Assembly: GCA_016787285.1 (NCBI GenBank)
Contig: JAEUUV010000083.1
Coordinates: 1-53,482, forward strand
Direction: 5' to 3'
DNA: 53,482 bases
Source of the DNA: Saprospiraceae bacterium
GTDB taxonomy: Bacteria > Bacteroidota > Bacteroidia > Chitinophagales > Saprospiraceae
The translations under genes and the position numbers were made by a program. Below, in pieces: positions 41,496 to 48,827 of this stretch (position 1 is the first letter of the stretch; the number at the start of each line of letters is the position of its first letter). The notes beneath the pieces are model-generated. The model was not told the DNA's origin and made no database searches. It saw only the letters and a list, made by a program, of their open reading frames with translations.

Positions 41496-43223
41496 TTAAA
41501 ATGATGAACTCAATTGGAGGCGTACGCCGTGGAACGTGGGTTCGTAGCGGCAAATACCGCCGGCGCAGTTAATGCCTTCCACCTGCTTGACGTATGCGAA
41601 GGAAAAGCGGTTGGCCCGGTGGGTGTACACAATACCGACACTGGGGTAATGCAAGCCGTCATATTTGGTTTTGTCGGGGTTGGTCACGCCGCTGCTCGGC
41701 ACCTTGTACATGTCCGATACGTAAATCAGCCAGTGCGGCGCCATACCAAGTTCGGCGAGCAGGAATGCCCAGGAACCAAATTCGTCGTCGGTGAGCAGGT
41801 ACTGGGCTTCCACGCGCAGGGAGTTGCGGGGCGTGAATTTGTACAACCACTCGGCGTAGGGCGAGAAGGCATCCACATAGCCCTGTTGTCCGGTGCCGAC
41901 CCAGGGGATTACGTCTTCCGTATCTACTGCGTCGTCTTTGAACTGGTACGTGCTGATGTTGTATTTCAGGAACTGCAAGCCGACGAGGAGTTGCCATTTA
42001 CGCTCCTGTTTGAACGTAAATTCCGGGGCAATTTCCCGGTACAGGCTTTTACCATCGAGCTGGTAAATGTCGGACACGTTGAGGCCGACCGACACTTTTT
42101 TGCTCAGGCTGTAACGGGCGTCCAATTGAAAACCCTGTTCGCCGATTTCTTGTGTGTTGGGCGCAAAACGCGCCGGCAGCCGGAAGGTATTCTGGCGTGC
42201 CATGGGGGGCAGGAAGTTCATCTGACCCTGTACGCCAATCTGGAAGGGGTCGGTGCGGAAACGGAAGTTTTTGGTGTACTTGCCTTCCAGCGTGATGCCG
42301 AAGCCTTCGGAGGCGTAGGTCATGCTGGTGTAAGCCATGTAGCCATCGGTGTTCACGAGGATGCCGTTGATCGTGTCGAATTCGATGCTGCCGACGGAGC
42401 CGTCGGGCAGAAACGTGGTGTCGCTGGTAATCGCCCGGTCAAACTCGTTGAAAATGACGTCTTTGGTTTTGTATGCGCCCTCGAAGAACCAGGTAAAATT
42501 ACCGGCGTTGAGCGTATTGAAAAGCGTGAATGCGTAGGAGTTGTACTGGATGCTGTCGAGCCGCTGGTAGCGCTTCATTTCGCTGGCAGCACGGGTGACG
42601 GACTCCTTGTCGAGCGTGCGGGCCACCGTGCCGAAACCAGGCGCCAGCGTAAAGTTTGTGGTCGTGTCCGGTTGAATAAATCCTTCGATAGATGCACCCC
42701 GAATGACCGAGCCGTAGGTGTTGAACTGGCGCTTCTGTCGCCCGGTGAACGCCTTGACCTTCCAGTTGTCGTTGATCTGGTAGCCGACTTTCACCCCGAA
42801 CAGGGCATTGTCAATCATCAGCGCGCGCTCCTCGTAGGCGCGGAAAATGATGCCCGAGCCGATCTGGTCATACAGGTAGCCGCCCGACAGGTCGAACTTG
42901 TTGATTTCCTTGTGGATGTACCAGCGTCCGATTCCTTCGCCGGTGAAGGAGCCGGTAGGATTGAGCAGGTTGGAGTTGTTGAACATATCGAAGCGCAACC
43001 CCATGTCAAACCCCCAGTTCGAGTAGTTCAACGCCAACCAGCTCTCCGTGCCGAACTTCTGGTTGTCGTACTGGGGCGTGCCCGAGGCGCCGATTTTGGC
43101 ATCGGTGATGAAGAAGTTCGCGTTGGTTTGCAGGTTGCCGGTAATCCGGGGAGCGGTGTTTTGAGCAATCAGGGCAGGCGTGCAGAGCAAGGTCAGAAAA
43201 AGGATGTGTAGCAGGTGTTTCAT
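41496..43223 (-). CDS. DUF6029 family outer-membrane beta-barrel protein
   Basis: A 575-aa protein with signal peptide MKHLLHILFLTLLCTPALIAQ. A strand-turn-strand pattern runs to a terminal aromatic residue (GVRLQLSSSF), consistent with a large outer-membrane barrel. DUF6029-like landmarks are ITGNLQTNANFFITDAKIG, IYQLDGKSLYREIAPEFTFK and the C-terminal VGIVYTHRANRFSFAYVKQV. A candidate -7 box TACCTTTG lies 81 bp upstream (43304-43311). It is first in the operon with the Omp28 gene; the pair may act together at the surface. Confidence 0.8.
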   Translation of the reverse strand: MKHLLHILFLTLLCTPALIAQNTAPRITGNLQTNANFFITDAKIGASGTPQYDNQKFGTESWLALNYSNWGFDMGLRFDMFNNSNLLNPTGSFTGEGIGRWYIHKEINKFDLSGGYLYDQIGSGIIFRAYEERALMIDNALFGVKVGYQINDNWKVKAFTGRQKRQFNTYGSVIRGASIEGFIQPDTTTNFTLAPGFGTVARTLDKESVTRAASEMKRYQRLDSIQYNSYAFTLFNTLNAGNFTWFFEGAYKTKDVIFNEFDRAITSDTTFLPDGSVGSIEFDTINGILVNTDGYMAYTSMTYASEGFGITLEGKYTKNFRFRTDPFQIGVQGQMNFLPPMARQNTFRLPARFAPNTQEIGEQGFQLDARYSLSKKVSVGLNVSDIYQLDGKSLYREIAPEFTFKQERKWQLLVGLQFLKYNISTYQFKDDAVDTEDVIPWVGTGQQGYVDAFSPYAEWLYKFTPRNSLRVEAQYLLTDDEFGSWAFLLAELGMAPHWLIYVSDMYKVPSSGVTNPDKTKYDGLHYPSVGIVYTHRANRFSFAYVKQVEGINCAGGICRYEPTFHGVRLQLSSSF

Positions 43224-43303
43224 GCGCGGTTGGCTTGCATTTCGTGAGAAGCATCAAAGTGCCCAACTGTTACACCGGAAGTCAGCCGGTGCACGTTGTC
43301 CGG

Positions 43304-43311
43304 CAAAGGTA
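43304..43311 (-). promoter_or_regulatory. Candidate -7 box for the DUF6029-Omp28 operon
   Basis: On the minus strand TACCTTTG matches TAnnTTTG 81 bp before the DUF6029 ATG. The predicted leader contains a small hairpin (CACCGG/CCGGTG at 43273-43291). The -33 region is weak. Confidence 0.45.
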
Positions 43312-43356
43312 GAGAAACAGACAAATTAGCCGAAGTGTGAAAATTTCCGGGCAGTA

Positions 43357-43690
43357 TTGTAAGATGAAAATAAATCATACATTTGCTACCGAATATTGTT
43401 TAATAATTTTTTTATTTATTTTTTAATCCATTGTAAAAGAGAGTCTTGGAACGACTTTCAGCCGCCTTTCATCTTCCTTTGGTTTTTGTTTCGCGCTGTT
43501 AAAAAACAGGCTCTCTCCGGTTTCCGTCCCTTCCCGATTCCTTCATTTTGTTTTTTTCCAACCATCCTTTCCGGTTTTGCCGAAAAGGAAGTGTTGTTTT
43601 TTTAACCGTACCCGGCAGGTTTTGCATCGGGGCAGTGTTATAATCGGCTATCATCCATAATCTCTGGTTCACTTTCAAACAGTGTCGCCT
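43357..43690 (+). promoter_or_regulatory. AT-rich upstream region of micro-ORF 1, with candidate promoter
   Basis: TTG at 43357-43359 and TACATTTG at 43378-43385, 18 bp apart, form a near-consensus Bacteroidota promoter facing the cassette. The following ~300 bp are markedly AT- and pyrimidine-rich (T runs at 43407-43414 and 43547-43553, and a CTTTCCGGTTTTGCC stretch). They would make a long leader for micro-ORF 1. A 69-codon frame here has no convincing start. Confidence 0.4.
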
Positions 43691-43789
43691 ATGAAAAGTC
43701 TCGTACACCTCTCGACTGGTCTTGCCAATTTTTCCAATTCTGTTTCACACACACGCTATGGGTTAAACGGGCGCTTGGTCATTGTCTGA
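43691..43789 (+). CDS. Micro-ORF 1 (32 aa) upstream of large helical protein A
   Basis: ATG at 43691 and TGA at 43787-43789. The peptide begins MKSLVHLSTGLANFSNSVS and ends GLNGRLVIV. Its inner segment FSNSVS and hydrophobic end LVIV align by eye with FNSNLS and NVIII of micro-ORF 2. It lies 123 bp before gene A on the same strand, in the same relative place as micro-ORF 2 before gene B. That repeated arrangement is the main reason to call it. It could be a signalling peptide, a leader peptide or chance; no Shine-Dalgarno is visible, as is normal in this phylum. Confidence 0.45.
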   Translation: MKSLVHLSTGLANFSNSVSHTRYGLNGRLVIV

Positions 43790-43912
43790 TTCAAGCCATA
43801 CCCGGGTTGTCCCGCCTCGTACTGCACCTCCACCATTTCTGCGTGGGAAAGGCTACATGCGTCCGCGGAAGCCTGCCATGTTCCGGATCGTTCATCCAAA
43901 AACAAACCAACC

Positions 43913-45448
43913 ATGCGTGACCTGACCGAATTGGTACATTCCCTCCATTGGGGGAAACTCACCTCAAATGCTCTTTGGGACATCGTGCTGCAGCCAGGCA
44001 CCAAGATGGCGCAGCTGTTCGACATCCTGCACCAGCACAAAGGAACAACAGAAGAAGAAGCAGCCACACTGCTTTACGGCTCGCCTACGGCCATTGCCAA
44101 ACTTCGCAGCCTGAAAAACAAACTCAAGGAACGGCTGCTCGAAGTCGTCTTTCTGCTCGATTTTCAGGAACCCGGTTACACCGACCGCCAGCGGGCACAC
44201 TACGAGTGCAACAAACGCTGGGCTACGGCCATGACCCTATTATCCAAAAAAATAAAAACCACCGGAGTGGAGCAACTGGAACTCATGCTGCGCCACACGC
44301 AGCATTTTGAGTTTACGGAACTCAGCATGAATGCCGCGCACCACCTCAGGTTACACTACGGCACCATCGCGGGCGACCCCGCCAAATACGAGCAGTACCG
44401 AAATATGTACCGGCAGTATCTGGCCATCTGGACGATGGAAAACGAGGCCGAAGAAATGTACACCGACCTCATCAGTGGGTTTGCTTCCGGCAGCAGGGCG
44501 CCCCAGAAAGATATTTCCCGACAAGCCGAACAGTACTACAAACGTATCGCGCCGCATATGGCAGAATGCGAGTCGTTCCGCCTGCACCTCAGCGGGCGCC
44601 TGCTGCAACTGATGATTTACAGCGGCAGAAACGACTACCGAACCATGGCCGACCTGTGCGAGCAGGCGCTGGACTTTTTTCGCCAAAAGCCGTACGAAAG
44701 CCGGCTACCCTTGCAGGTGTTTTATTACCAGTTGGTGGTGTGTTGCGTCCAGTTGCGCGATTTCGGTCGCGGCCAGGCGATTATCCGCCAGAATGCCGAC
44801 ATCTACGAACCGGGCACGTTCAACTGGTTCAAGGTGCAGGAACTCTACTTCCTGCTTGCCCTGCACACCCAGCACTACGACGACGCTTTCGACACCTGCG
44901 AAGCCACTTCCCGCCATGCCGGCCTTGCGCAGCAGCCCGACCAGATTCGGGAAATGTGGAAAATTTACGAGGCGTATACCAACCTGTTGGCGCGTATTCG
45001 CCGGGCCGACCGGCAGCCGTCGCCCAAATTCAAAATGGCGCGGTTCCTCAACGAGATTCCCGTGTTTTCCAAAGACCGCCGCGGCATGAACATCCCGGTG
45101 CTCGTCGCCCAGATTTTGTACGACATCGTGGAAAAACGCTACGACGCCTCCCTCGACCGCGTGGAGGCGGTGCAAAAATACACCACGCGTTACCTGAAAA
45201 AAGACGAACATTTCCGCAGCAACTGCTTCCTGAAAATGCTGGTGCAAATTCCCGAAGCGGCATTCCACCGCGAAGGCGCCGCCCGCAAGGCAGAACCCTG
45301 GCTGAAACAACTCCGCCAGATGCCGCTGGAACTTGCCAACCAGCCGCACGAAATCGAAATCATCCCGTACGAGGATTTGTGGGAAATGATGCTCGACAGC
45401 CTGCCGCACCAGCGTGTCGGCAGGCGCCGAACCGAAAAAACTGCTTGA
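43913..45448 (+). CDS. Large helical protein A, paralogue of 45983-47536
   Basis: A 511-aa protein, no signal peptide or TM segment, almost entirely helical. Residues ~32-80 (MAQLFDILHQHKGTTEEE, then ATLLYGSPTAIAKLRSLKNK) resemble a winged-helix unit of the SARP/BTAD kind. Residues ~95-510 form an alpha-solenoid without strict TPR consensus. The C-terminal block is strongly shared with protein B: FSKDRRGMNIP, QILYDI, QKYTTRYLKKDEHFRSNCF, PHEIEIIPYEDLWEMMLDSL. Not a family I can name. Preceded by micro-ORF 1 and followed by an AT-rich gap with micro-ORF 2. A regulator that senses a peptide is one possibility. Confidence 0.8.
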   Translation: MRDLTELVHSLHWGKLTSNALWDIVLQPGTKMAQLFDILHQHKGTTEEEAATLLYGSPTAIAKLRSLKNKLKERLLEVVFLLDFQEPGYTDRQRAHYECNKRWATAMTLLSKKIKTTGVEQLELMLRHTQHFEFTELSMNAAHHLRLHYGTIAGDPAKYEQYRNMYRQYLAIWTMENEAEEMYTDLISGFASGSRAPQKDISRQAEQYYKRIAPHMAECESFRLHLSGRLLQLMIYSGRNDYRTMADLCEQALDFFRQKPYESRLPLQVFYYQLVVCCVQLRDFGRGQAIIRQNADIYEPGTFNWFKVQELYFLLALHTQHYDDAFDTCEATSRHAGLAQQPDQIREMWKIYEAYTNLLARIRRADRQPSPKFKMARFLNEIPVFSKDRRGMNIPVLVAQILYDIVEKRYDASLDRVEAVQKYTTRYLKKDEHFRSNCFLKMLVQIPEAAFHREGAARKAEPWLKQLRQMPLELANQPHEIEIIPYEDLWEMMLDSLPHQRVGRRRTEKTA

Positions 45449-45661
45449 AAATCTTCAAATTTCTTTTAAAAAAATCTTCATTGAAAGGTCGTGATCGTTT
45501 AAAATTTGAAAAAACTAAAAATCTGTTTTTCAATTTTTTAGACAAAAAAAATTACCAAAAGTGGTAAAATAATCACGCGAACGAGCCTGTGTAGTTGTCC
45601 CTCATCAGGGGGTGAGATGCCCTGACTTTTGACTTCGTAAACAATCAACAACGAAGTCATC
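45449..45661 (+). promoter_or_regulatory. AT-rich, structured leader of micro-ORF 2
   Basis: The first ~110 bp are very AT-rich (runs of A and T) and include a TTACCA/TGGTAA hairpin (45552-45567). Two more hairpins follow: TCAGGG/CCCTGA (45605-45610 with 45620-45625) and TGACTTCGT/ACGAAGTCA (45630-45638 with 45651-45659). The last ends 2 nt before the micro-ORF 2 ATG, so it could mask initiation. Whether this is a terminator for gene A, a promoter region or a riboregulator cannot be decided by eye. Confidence 0.5.
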
Positions 45662-45769
45662 ATGGCAAATCAATTCAACACTCCGCTCTTCAACTCCAAC
45701 CTTTCCGCTCAGTGCCAAATCAACAACCCGCTCAGCAACGTGATCATCATTGACATCACCGGCGTATAG
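45662..45769 (+). CDS. Micro-ORF 2 (35 aa) upstream of large helical protein B
   Basis: ATG at 45662, TAG at 45767-45769. The peptide begins MANQFNTPLFNSNLSAQ and ends NNPLSNVIIIDITGV: Asn/Ser-rich, then strongly hydrophobic. It has a 9-bp hairpin directly before its start and a small GAACAC/GTGTTC hairpin (45770-45787) directly after its stop. Gene B follows 213 bp later. The composition is unlike random GC-rich shadow frames, and the arrangement repeats that of micro-ORF 1. A secreted or cytoplasmic signal peptide, a toxin, or an attenuator leader are all possible. Confidence 0.55.
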   Translation: MANQFNTPLFNSNLSAQCQINNPLSNVIIIDITGV

Positions 45770-45787
45770 GAACACACCCAGGTGTTC
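45770..45787 (+). promoter_or_regulatory. Hairpin abutting the micro-ORF 2 stop codon
   Basis: GAACAC (45770-45775) pairs with GTGTTC (45782-45787) across a 6-nt loop, starting at the base right after TAG. There is no T-tract, so it is a weak terminator at best; ribosomes finishing the micro-ORF would cover it, as in attenuator leaders. Confidence 0.4.
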
Positions 45788-45982
45788 GGCCTGTCGGCTT
45801 CTTGTGCATACCGGAACTCGGGCGACTTTCTTTCGGAAAAAATACCAAGGATAGGATAGTTGGCAAGCTGTTTGCGCATACTATCCGACGAACAAATCAT
45901 CCGGATCAGGTTTTTGCAGAAACCCGTAGGTTTGTTCCGCTTAATCCGAACAATCCTCACCGCCTCCCAACCGGCGCTTGGT

Positions 45983-47536
45983 ATGCACGCACTCCGCGAA
46001 CTTGTCTCGATTGTCACCAAACAAAAACTGCGGGCAGCATCGCTGCTCACGGTGAAAGCCTTGCAACCCGGGCCGCTGTCCATGCGGCTCTACGATCTGG
46101 TGGCAGAAGGCAAAGTCGAGACCGATCTGCAGGCAATGGAGGCCCTGTACCCGGGCGAGAAACAACGCAACGTATCGTACCTACGCATCAAAAAATCGTT
46201 GCGCGATTACCTGGTGCAGATGCTGTTGGTCATTGACCCGCACCTGCCACACTACAACCCTCGACAAAAAGCCTACTTCGACTCCTACAAAAAGTGGGGC
46301 GCTATTAAAATCCTGCTCGGCAAAAACGCGCACCACACCATTCTGGAACTGGCCGACGAAGTGCTTCGCACAGCGCTCCGGTACGATTTCACCGATCTGG
46401 CGCTCGACATGGCGCGCTCCATGCGTCTTTACTACGGATCCATCGAGGGCAACGTGAAAAAGTACCAACAGATCGGCAAGCAGGTACATCACCTCGAAGA
46501 AATGTTTCGGCACGAAAACCTCGCCGAGGAGCTGTACACGGATCTGGTCATCCGGTTTGTGAACGACAAATCCACCAAACGCGAAGTGCCGCAGGTAGCC
46601 CGGCGTTATTTCAAACAACTGGAAGACGCTCTGGACAAATACGACTCCTACCGCCTGCACTTCACCAGCCGGCTCATCGAAATCATCATTTACACCAGCG
46701 TCAACGACTACAAAAACACGACCGAAATCTGCGACAAGGCCATCCGGTTCTTCGATGCCAAAGACTACGTCGCCAATGTCCCACTCCAGGCTTTTCTTTA
46801 CCAGGAAATGGTGTGCTACGTGCAACTCCGCGACTACGAACGCGGACGCAAAGCCGCCGACCGGGGACTCAAACTCCTCGAACAAGGCTCCTTCAACTGG
46901 TTCAAATACCAGGAGTTGCTGCTCATGCTCTCCTTCCATGCCCGCGAGTATCAGGCAGCGTATCAAATTTACAAGTCCACAGTCAAACACCGACGTTTCA
47001 ACGGACTTCCTGACGGCATCAAACAAATCTGGAAAATTTTCGAAGCCTACCTGTTCTACCTCATCCAGGTGGGCCGTATCAAACCCGACGAACCGGAAAC
47101 GGTCATTAGCCGCATCCGGATCATGCGCTTCCTCAACGATGTGCCTATCTTTTCCAAAGACAGGCGGGGCATGAACATCCCCATCCTGAATTTCCAGATC
47201 CTGTACCTCATCCTCACCAAGGAACACGACGAGGTCATTGACCGCATGATGGCCATTCAGAAATACTCTTCCCGATACCTGAAAAAGGACGACAACTACC
47301 GCAGCAACTGCTTCATCAAAATGCTGCTTGAAATGCCCGACGTGGGTTTCCACCGGATGGCCGTCATCCGCCATGCCGACAAGTATGTCAAAATGCTGAA
47401 AAAAGTCCCGCTGGACTTTGCCAACCAGTCGCACGACATCGAACTCATCCCGTACGAAGACCTCTGGCAAATGGCGCTCGATTCACTGGACAACACCATC
47501 TACAAAGCCAAGGCACGCAAGCGCGAAAAAGAGTAG
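45983..47536 (+). CDS. Large helical protein B, paralogue of 43913-45448
   Basis: A 517-aa protein starting MHALRELVSIVTKQKLRAAS. This ATG is chosen because it aligns with the start of protein A; the frame is open back to 45860 without a credible start. N-terminal unit (~36-85): MRLYDLVAEGKVETDLQAME, then ALYPGEKQRNVSYLRIKKSL, winged-helix-like. The rest is alpha-solenoid. Shared C-terminal block: FSKDRRGMNIP, QKYSSRYLKKDDNYRSNCF, SHDIELIPYEDLWQMALDSL. No TM or secretion signal. Function unknown; the conserved C-terminal block suggests a ligand or partner surface common to both copies. Confidence 0.8.
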   Translation: MHALRELVSIVTKQKLRAASLLTVKALQPGPLSMRLYDLVAEGKVETDLQAMEALYPGEKQRNVSYLRIKKSLRDYLVQMLLVIDPHLPHYNPRQKAYFDSYKKWGAIKILLGKNAHHTILELADEVLRTALRYDFTDLALDMARSMRLYYGSIEGNVKKYQQIGKQVHHLEEMFRHENLAEELYTDLVIRFVNDKSTKREVPQVARRYFKQLEDALDKYDSYRLHFTSRLIEIIIYTSVNDYKNTTEICDKAIRFFDAKDYVANVPLQAFLYQEMVCYVQLRDYERGRKAADRGLKLLEQGSFNWFKYQELLLMLSFHAREYQAAYQIYKSTVKHRRFNGLPDGIKQIWKIFEAYLFYLIQVGRIKPDEPETVISRIRIMRFLNDVPIFSKDRRGMNIPILNFQILYLILTKEHDEVIDRMMAIQKYSSRYLKKDDNYRSNCFIKMLLEMPDVGFHRMAVIRHADKYVKMLKKVPLDFANQSHDIELIPYEDLWQMALDSLDNTIYKAKARKREKE

Positions 47537-47592
47537 TGATGAGCGATGAGTTTCGTAGCATACGCATCACTCATAGCTCATCACTCATCACT
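47535..47592. repeat. 16-bp inverted repeat spanning two convergent stop codons
   Basis: AGTGATGAGCGATGAG (47535-47550) pairs with CTCATCACTCATCACT (47577-47592), one mismatch. The left arm starts inside the stop codon of gene B and the right arm ends inside that of DUF4199. It would form a hairpin at the end of both transcripts, hence a possible bidirectional terminator lacking T-tracts. A related word encodes the end of the acyltransferase at 14658. Confidence 0.75.
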
Positions 47593-48153
47593 AAAACTGG
47601 GCAGGCGGGTTTCTCTTGCCGATGGCGCCGGCGATGGCGCCGCCGATCAGGCCATTGAATACCACGCCGATCACACCGTTTTTCACAGCAGTACCGATGG
47701 ATGCCGCATCATCAAAGCCCTTCAAGGCTTCACCCATGGCATCTTCCGGAATATTCTCGCCCCACTGCTCCAGAAACTGCTCTTTGAGTCGCGTAATGTA
47801 CTCGGGGCAATGACCGTAATCAGAATGTAGTTCCAGATGCTGTACAGCAACACGGCTACCGCAATGGCCAACGCCCCGATCACAAAAGCACGTCCGAAAG
47901 CCATGTACCCGCCATCCAGCGTACGCTGGTTTTGAATGGCTAATACTCCTGTACCGACAGCAATACCCAATGTGACCAAAAAAGCGACAATTCCCGCTAC
48001 GATGGACATCATGTTCATGTCCATGACGTATGTCGCAAGGGAAAAGAAAATGAGCGCCACACCACCGTATAGCCCGAATTTCAGCACAGAATTCCAAAAC
48101 GGCGGCGGTGGGGTGGTAGAGAGGTTCGGGGTAGGTGCATCAAGATTTTCCAT
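47591..48153 (-). pseudogene. DUF4199 membrane protein gene, single-base frameshift
   Basis: The first frame (ATG 48153) reads MENLDAPTPNLSTTPPPPFW, then FGLYGGVALIFFSLATYV, with TM helices at ~26-44, ~50-70 and ~85-112, ending the good match at ILITVIAP. The second frame continues EYITRLKEQFLEQWGENIPE and a final glycine-rich TM helix (GVVFNGLIGGAIAGAIG). The join is at the G run 47804-47807 (CCCC on the coding strand); one more C restores a ~187-aa DUF4199 protein. Natural decay, a sequencing deletion in a homopolymer, or programmed slippage are possible; the first two are likelier. Confidence 0.82.
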
Positions 48154-48200
48154 AACAAAACAGGTTTAGTTGAATAATTTAACGAATGGTCAAATGTACG

Positions 48201-48827
48201 TTAACTCTCCCATACAACGGGCAGATTGACGGGTTTGTAGCGCACGTCCACCGAAGCGGCATTGATGAACATGGTGCCGTCGCGCTCCAGTTGCCCGTAG
48301 CCCTCGTGGATGTGGCCGAAAACATGCATACGAGGCCGTATTTCTTGAATTCGATACAGCAAGTCGCGGCAACCCACGGGCCGCGGGTCGCGCAGCACTT
48401 CGTCGAGAATACCATAGGGCGGCCCGTGGGTAATCAGCACATCGGTTCCGGACGGGATAGCCTCCCAGTACGGACGGATATCGGCGCCGCGGTGGCGATT
48501 GAACGCCCAGTCGAAAAACCAGGGCGTAATAGGACTTCCCCAAAACCGCAGGCCTTCAATTTCGACGCCGCTATTTTCTAAATAAATCACCGAATCCGGC
48601 AACAAGGCCCGGAAAATACCCGGTTCGCGCTCGGCGAGAAAGTCGTGGTTGCCGGCCACAAGCACTTTGTAGCGGTGCGGCTGCGCCGCAAACCAGTCCA
48701 GAAAAGCCGACACTTCGGGCAAAGTTCCGCGCATGGAAAAATCGCCGGCATGTACCAATACATCGCCTGCCGGTACCTTGATCTGATCGTGTAGGGAATG
48801 CGTATCGGAGATGAAGACGAATTTCAC
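48201..48827 (-). CDS. Calcineurin-like metallophosphoesterase (MPPED/UPF0046-like)
   Basis: A 208-aa cytoplasmic protein with all metallophosphoesterase motifs: DTHSLH (residues ~8-13), GDFSMRG, GNHDF, THGPPYG and GHIHEGYG. This set binds two metal ions and hydrolyses phosphoesters; close relatives include MPPED1/2-type enzymes acting on cyclic nucleotides or other phosphodiesters. Substrate not predictable. Its ATG overlaps the stop of the upstream BNR-repeat gene by 4 bp, so translation is coupled. Confidence 0.92.
   Translation of the reverse strand: MKFVFISDTHSLHDQIKVPAGDVLVHAGDFSMRGTLPEVSAFLDWFAAQPHRYKVLVAGNHDFLAEREPGIFRALLPDSVIYLENSGVEIEGLRFWGSPITPWFFDWAFNRHRGADIRPYWEAIPSGTDVLITHGPPYGILDEVLRDPRPVGCRDLLYRIQEIRPRMHVFGHIHEGYGQLERDGTMFINAASVDVRYKPVNLPVVWES

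Noticed and set aside
41514..43211. 565-codon plus-strand frame opposite DUF6029
   Set aside because: Antisense shadow; the minus strand carries a signal peptide and barrel pattern.
43396..43605. 69-codon frame in the AT-rich region before micro-ORF 1
   Set aside because: Starts at TTG in a low-complexity T-rich stretch and is mostly Phe/Leu/Pro from pyrimidine runs; no supporting context.
45860..45982. N-terminal extension of protein B
   Set aside because: Begins with TTG and has no counterpart in protein A, whose start aligns with the ATG at 45983.
47797..47820. Programmed ribosomal frameshift in DUF4199
   Set aside because: No heptameric slippery site or downstream stimulatory structure was evident; a simple homopolymer deletion explains it.
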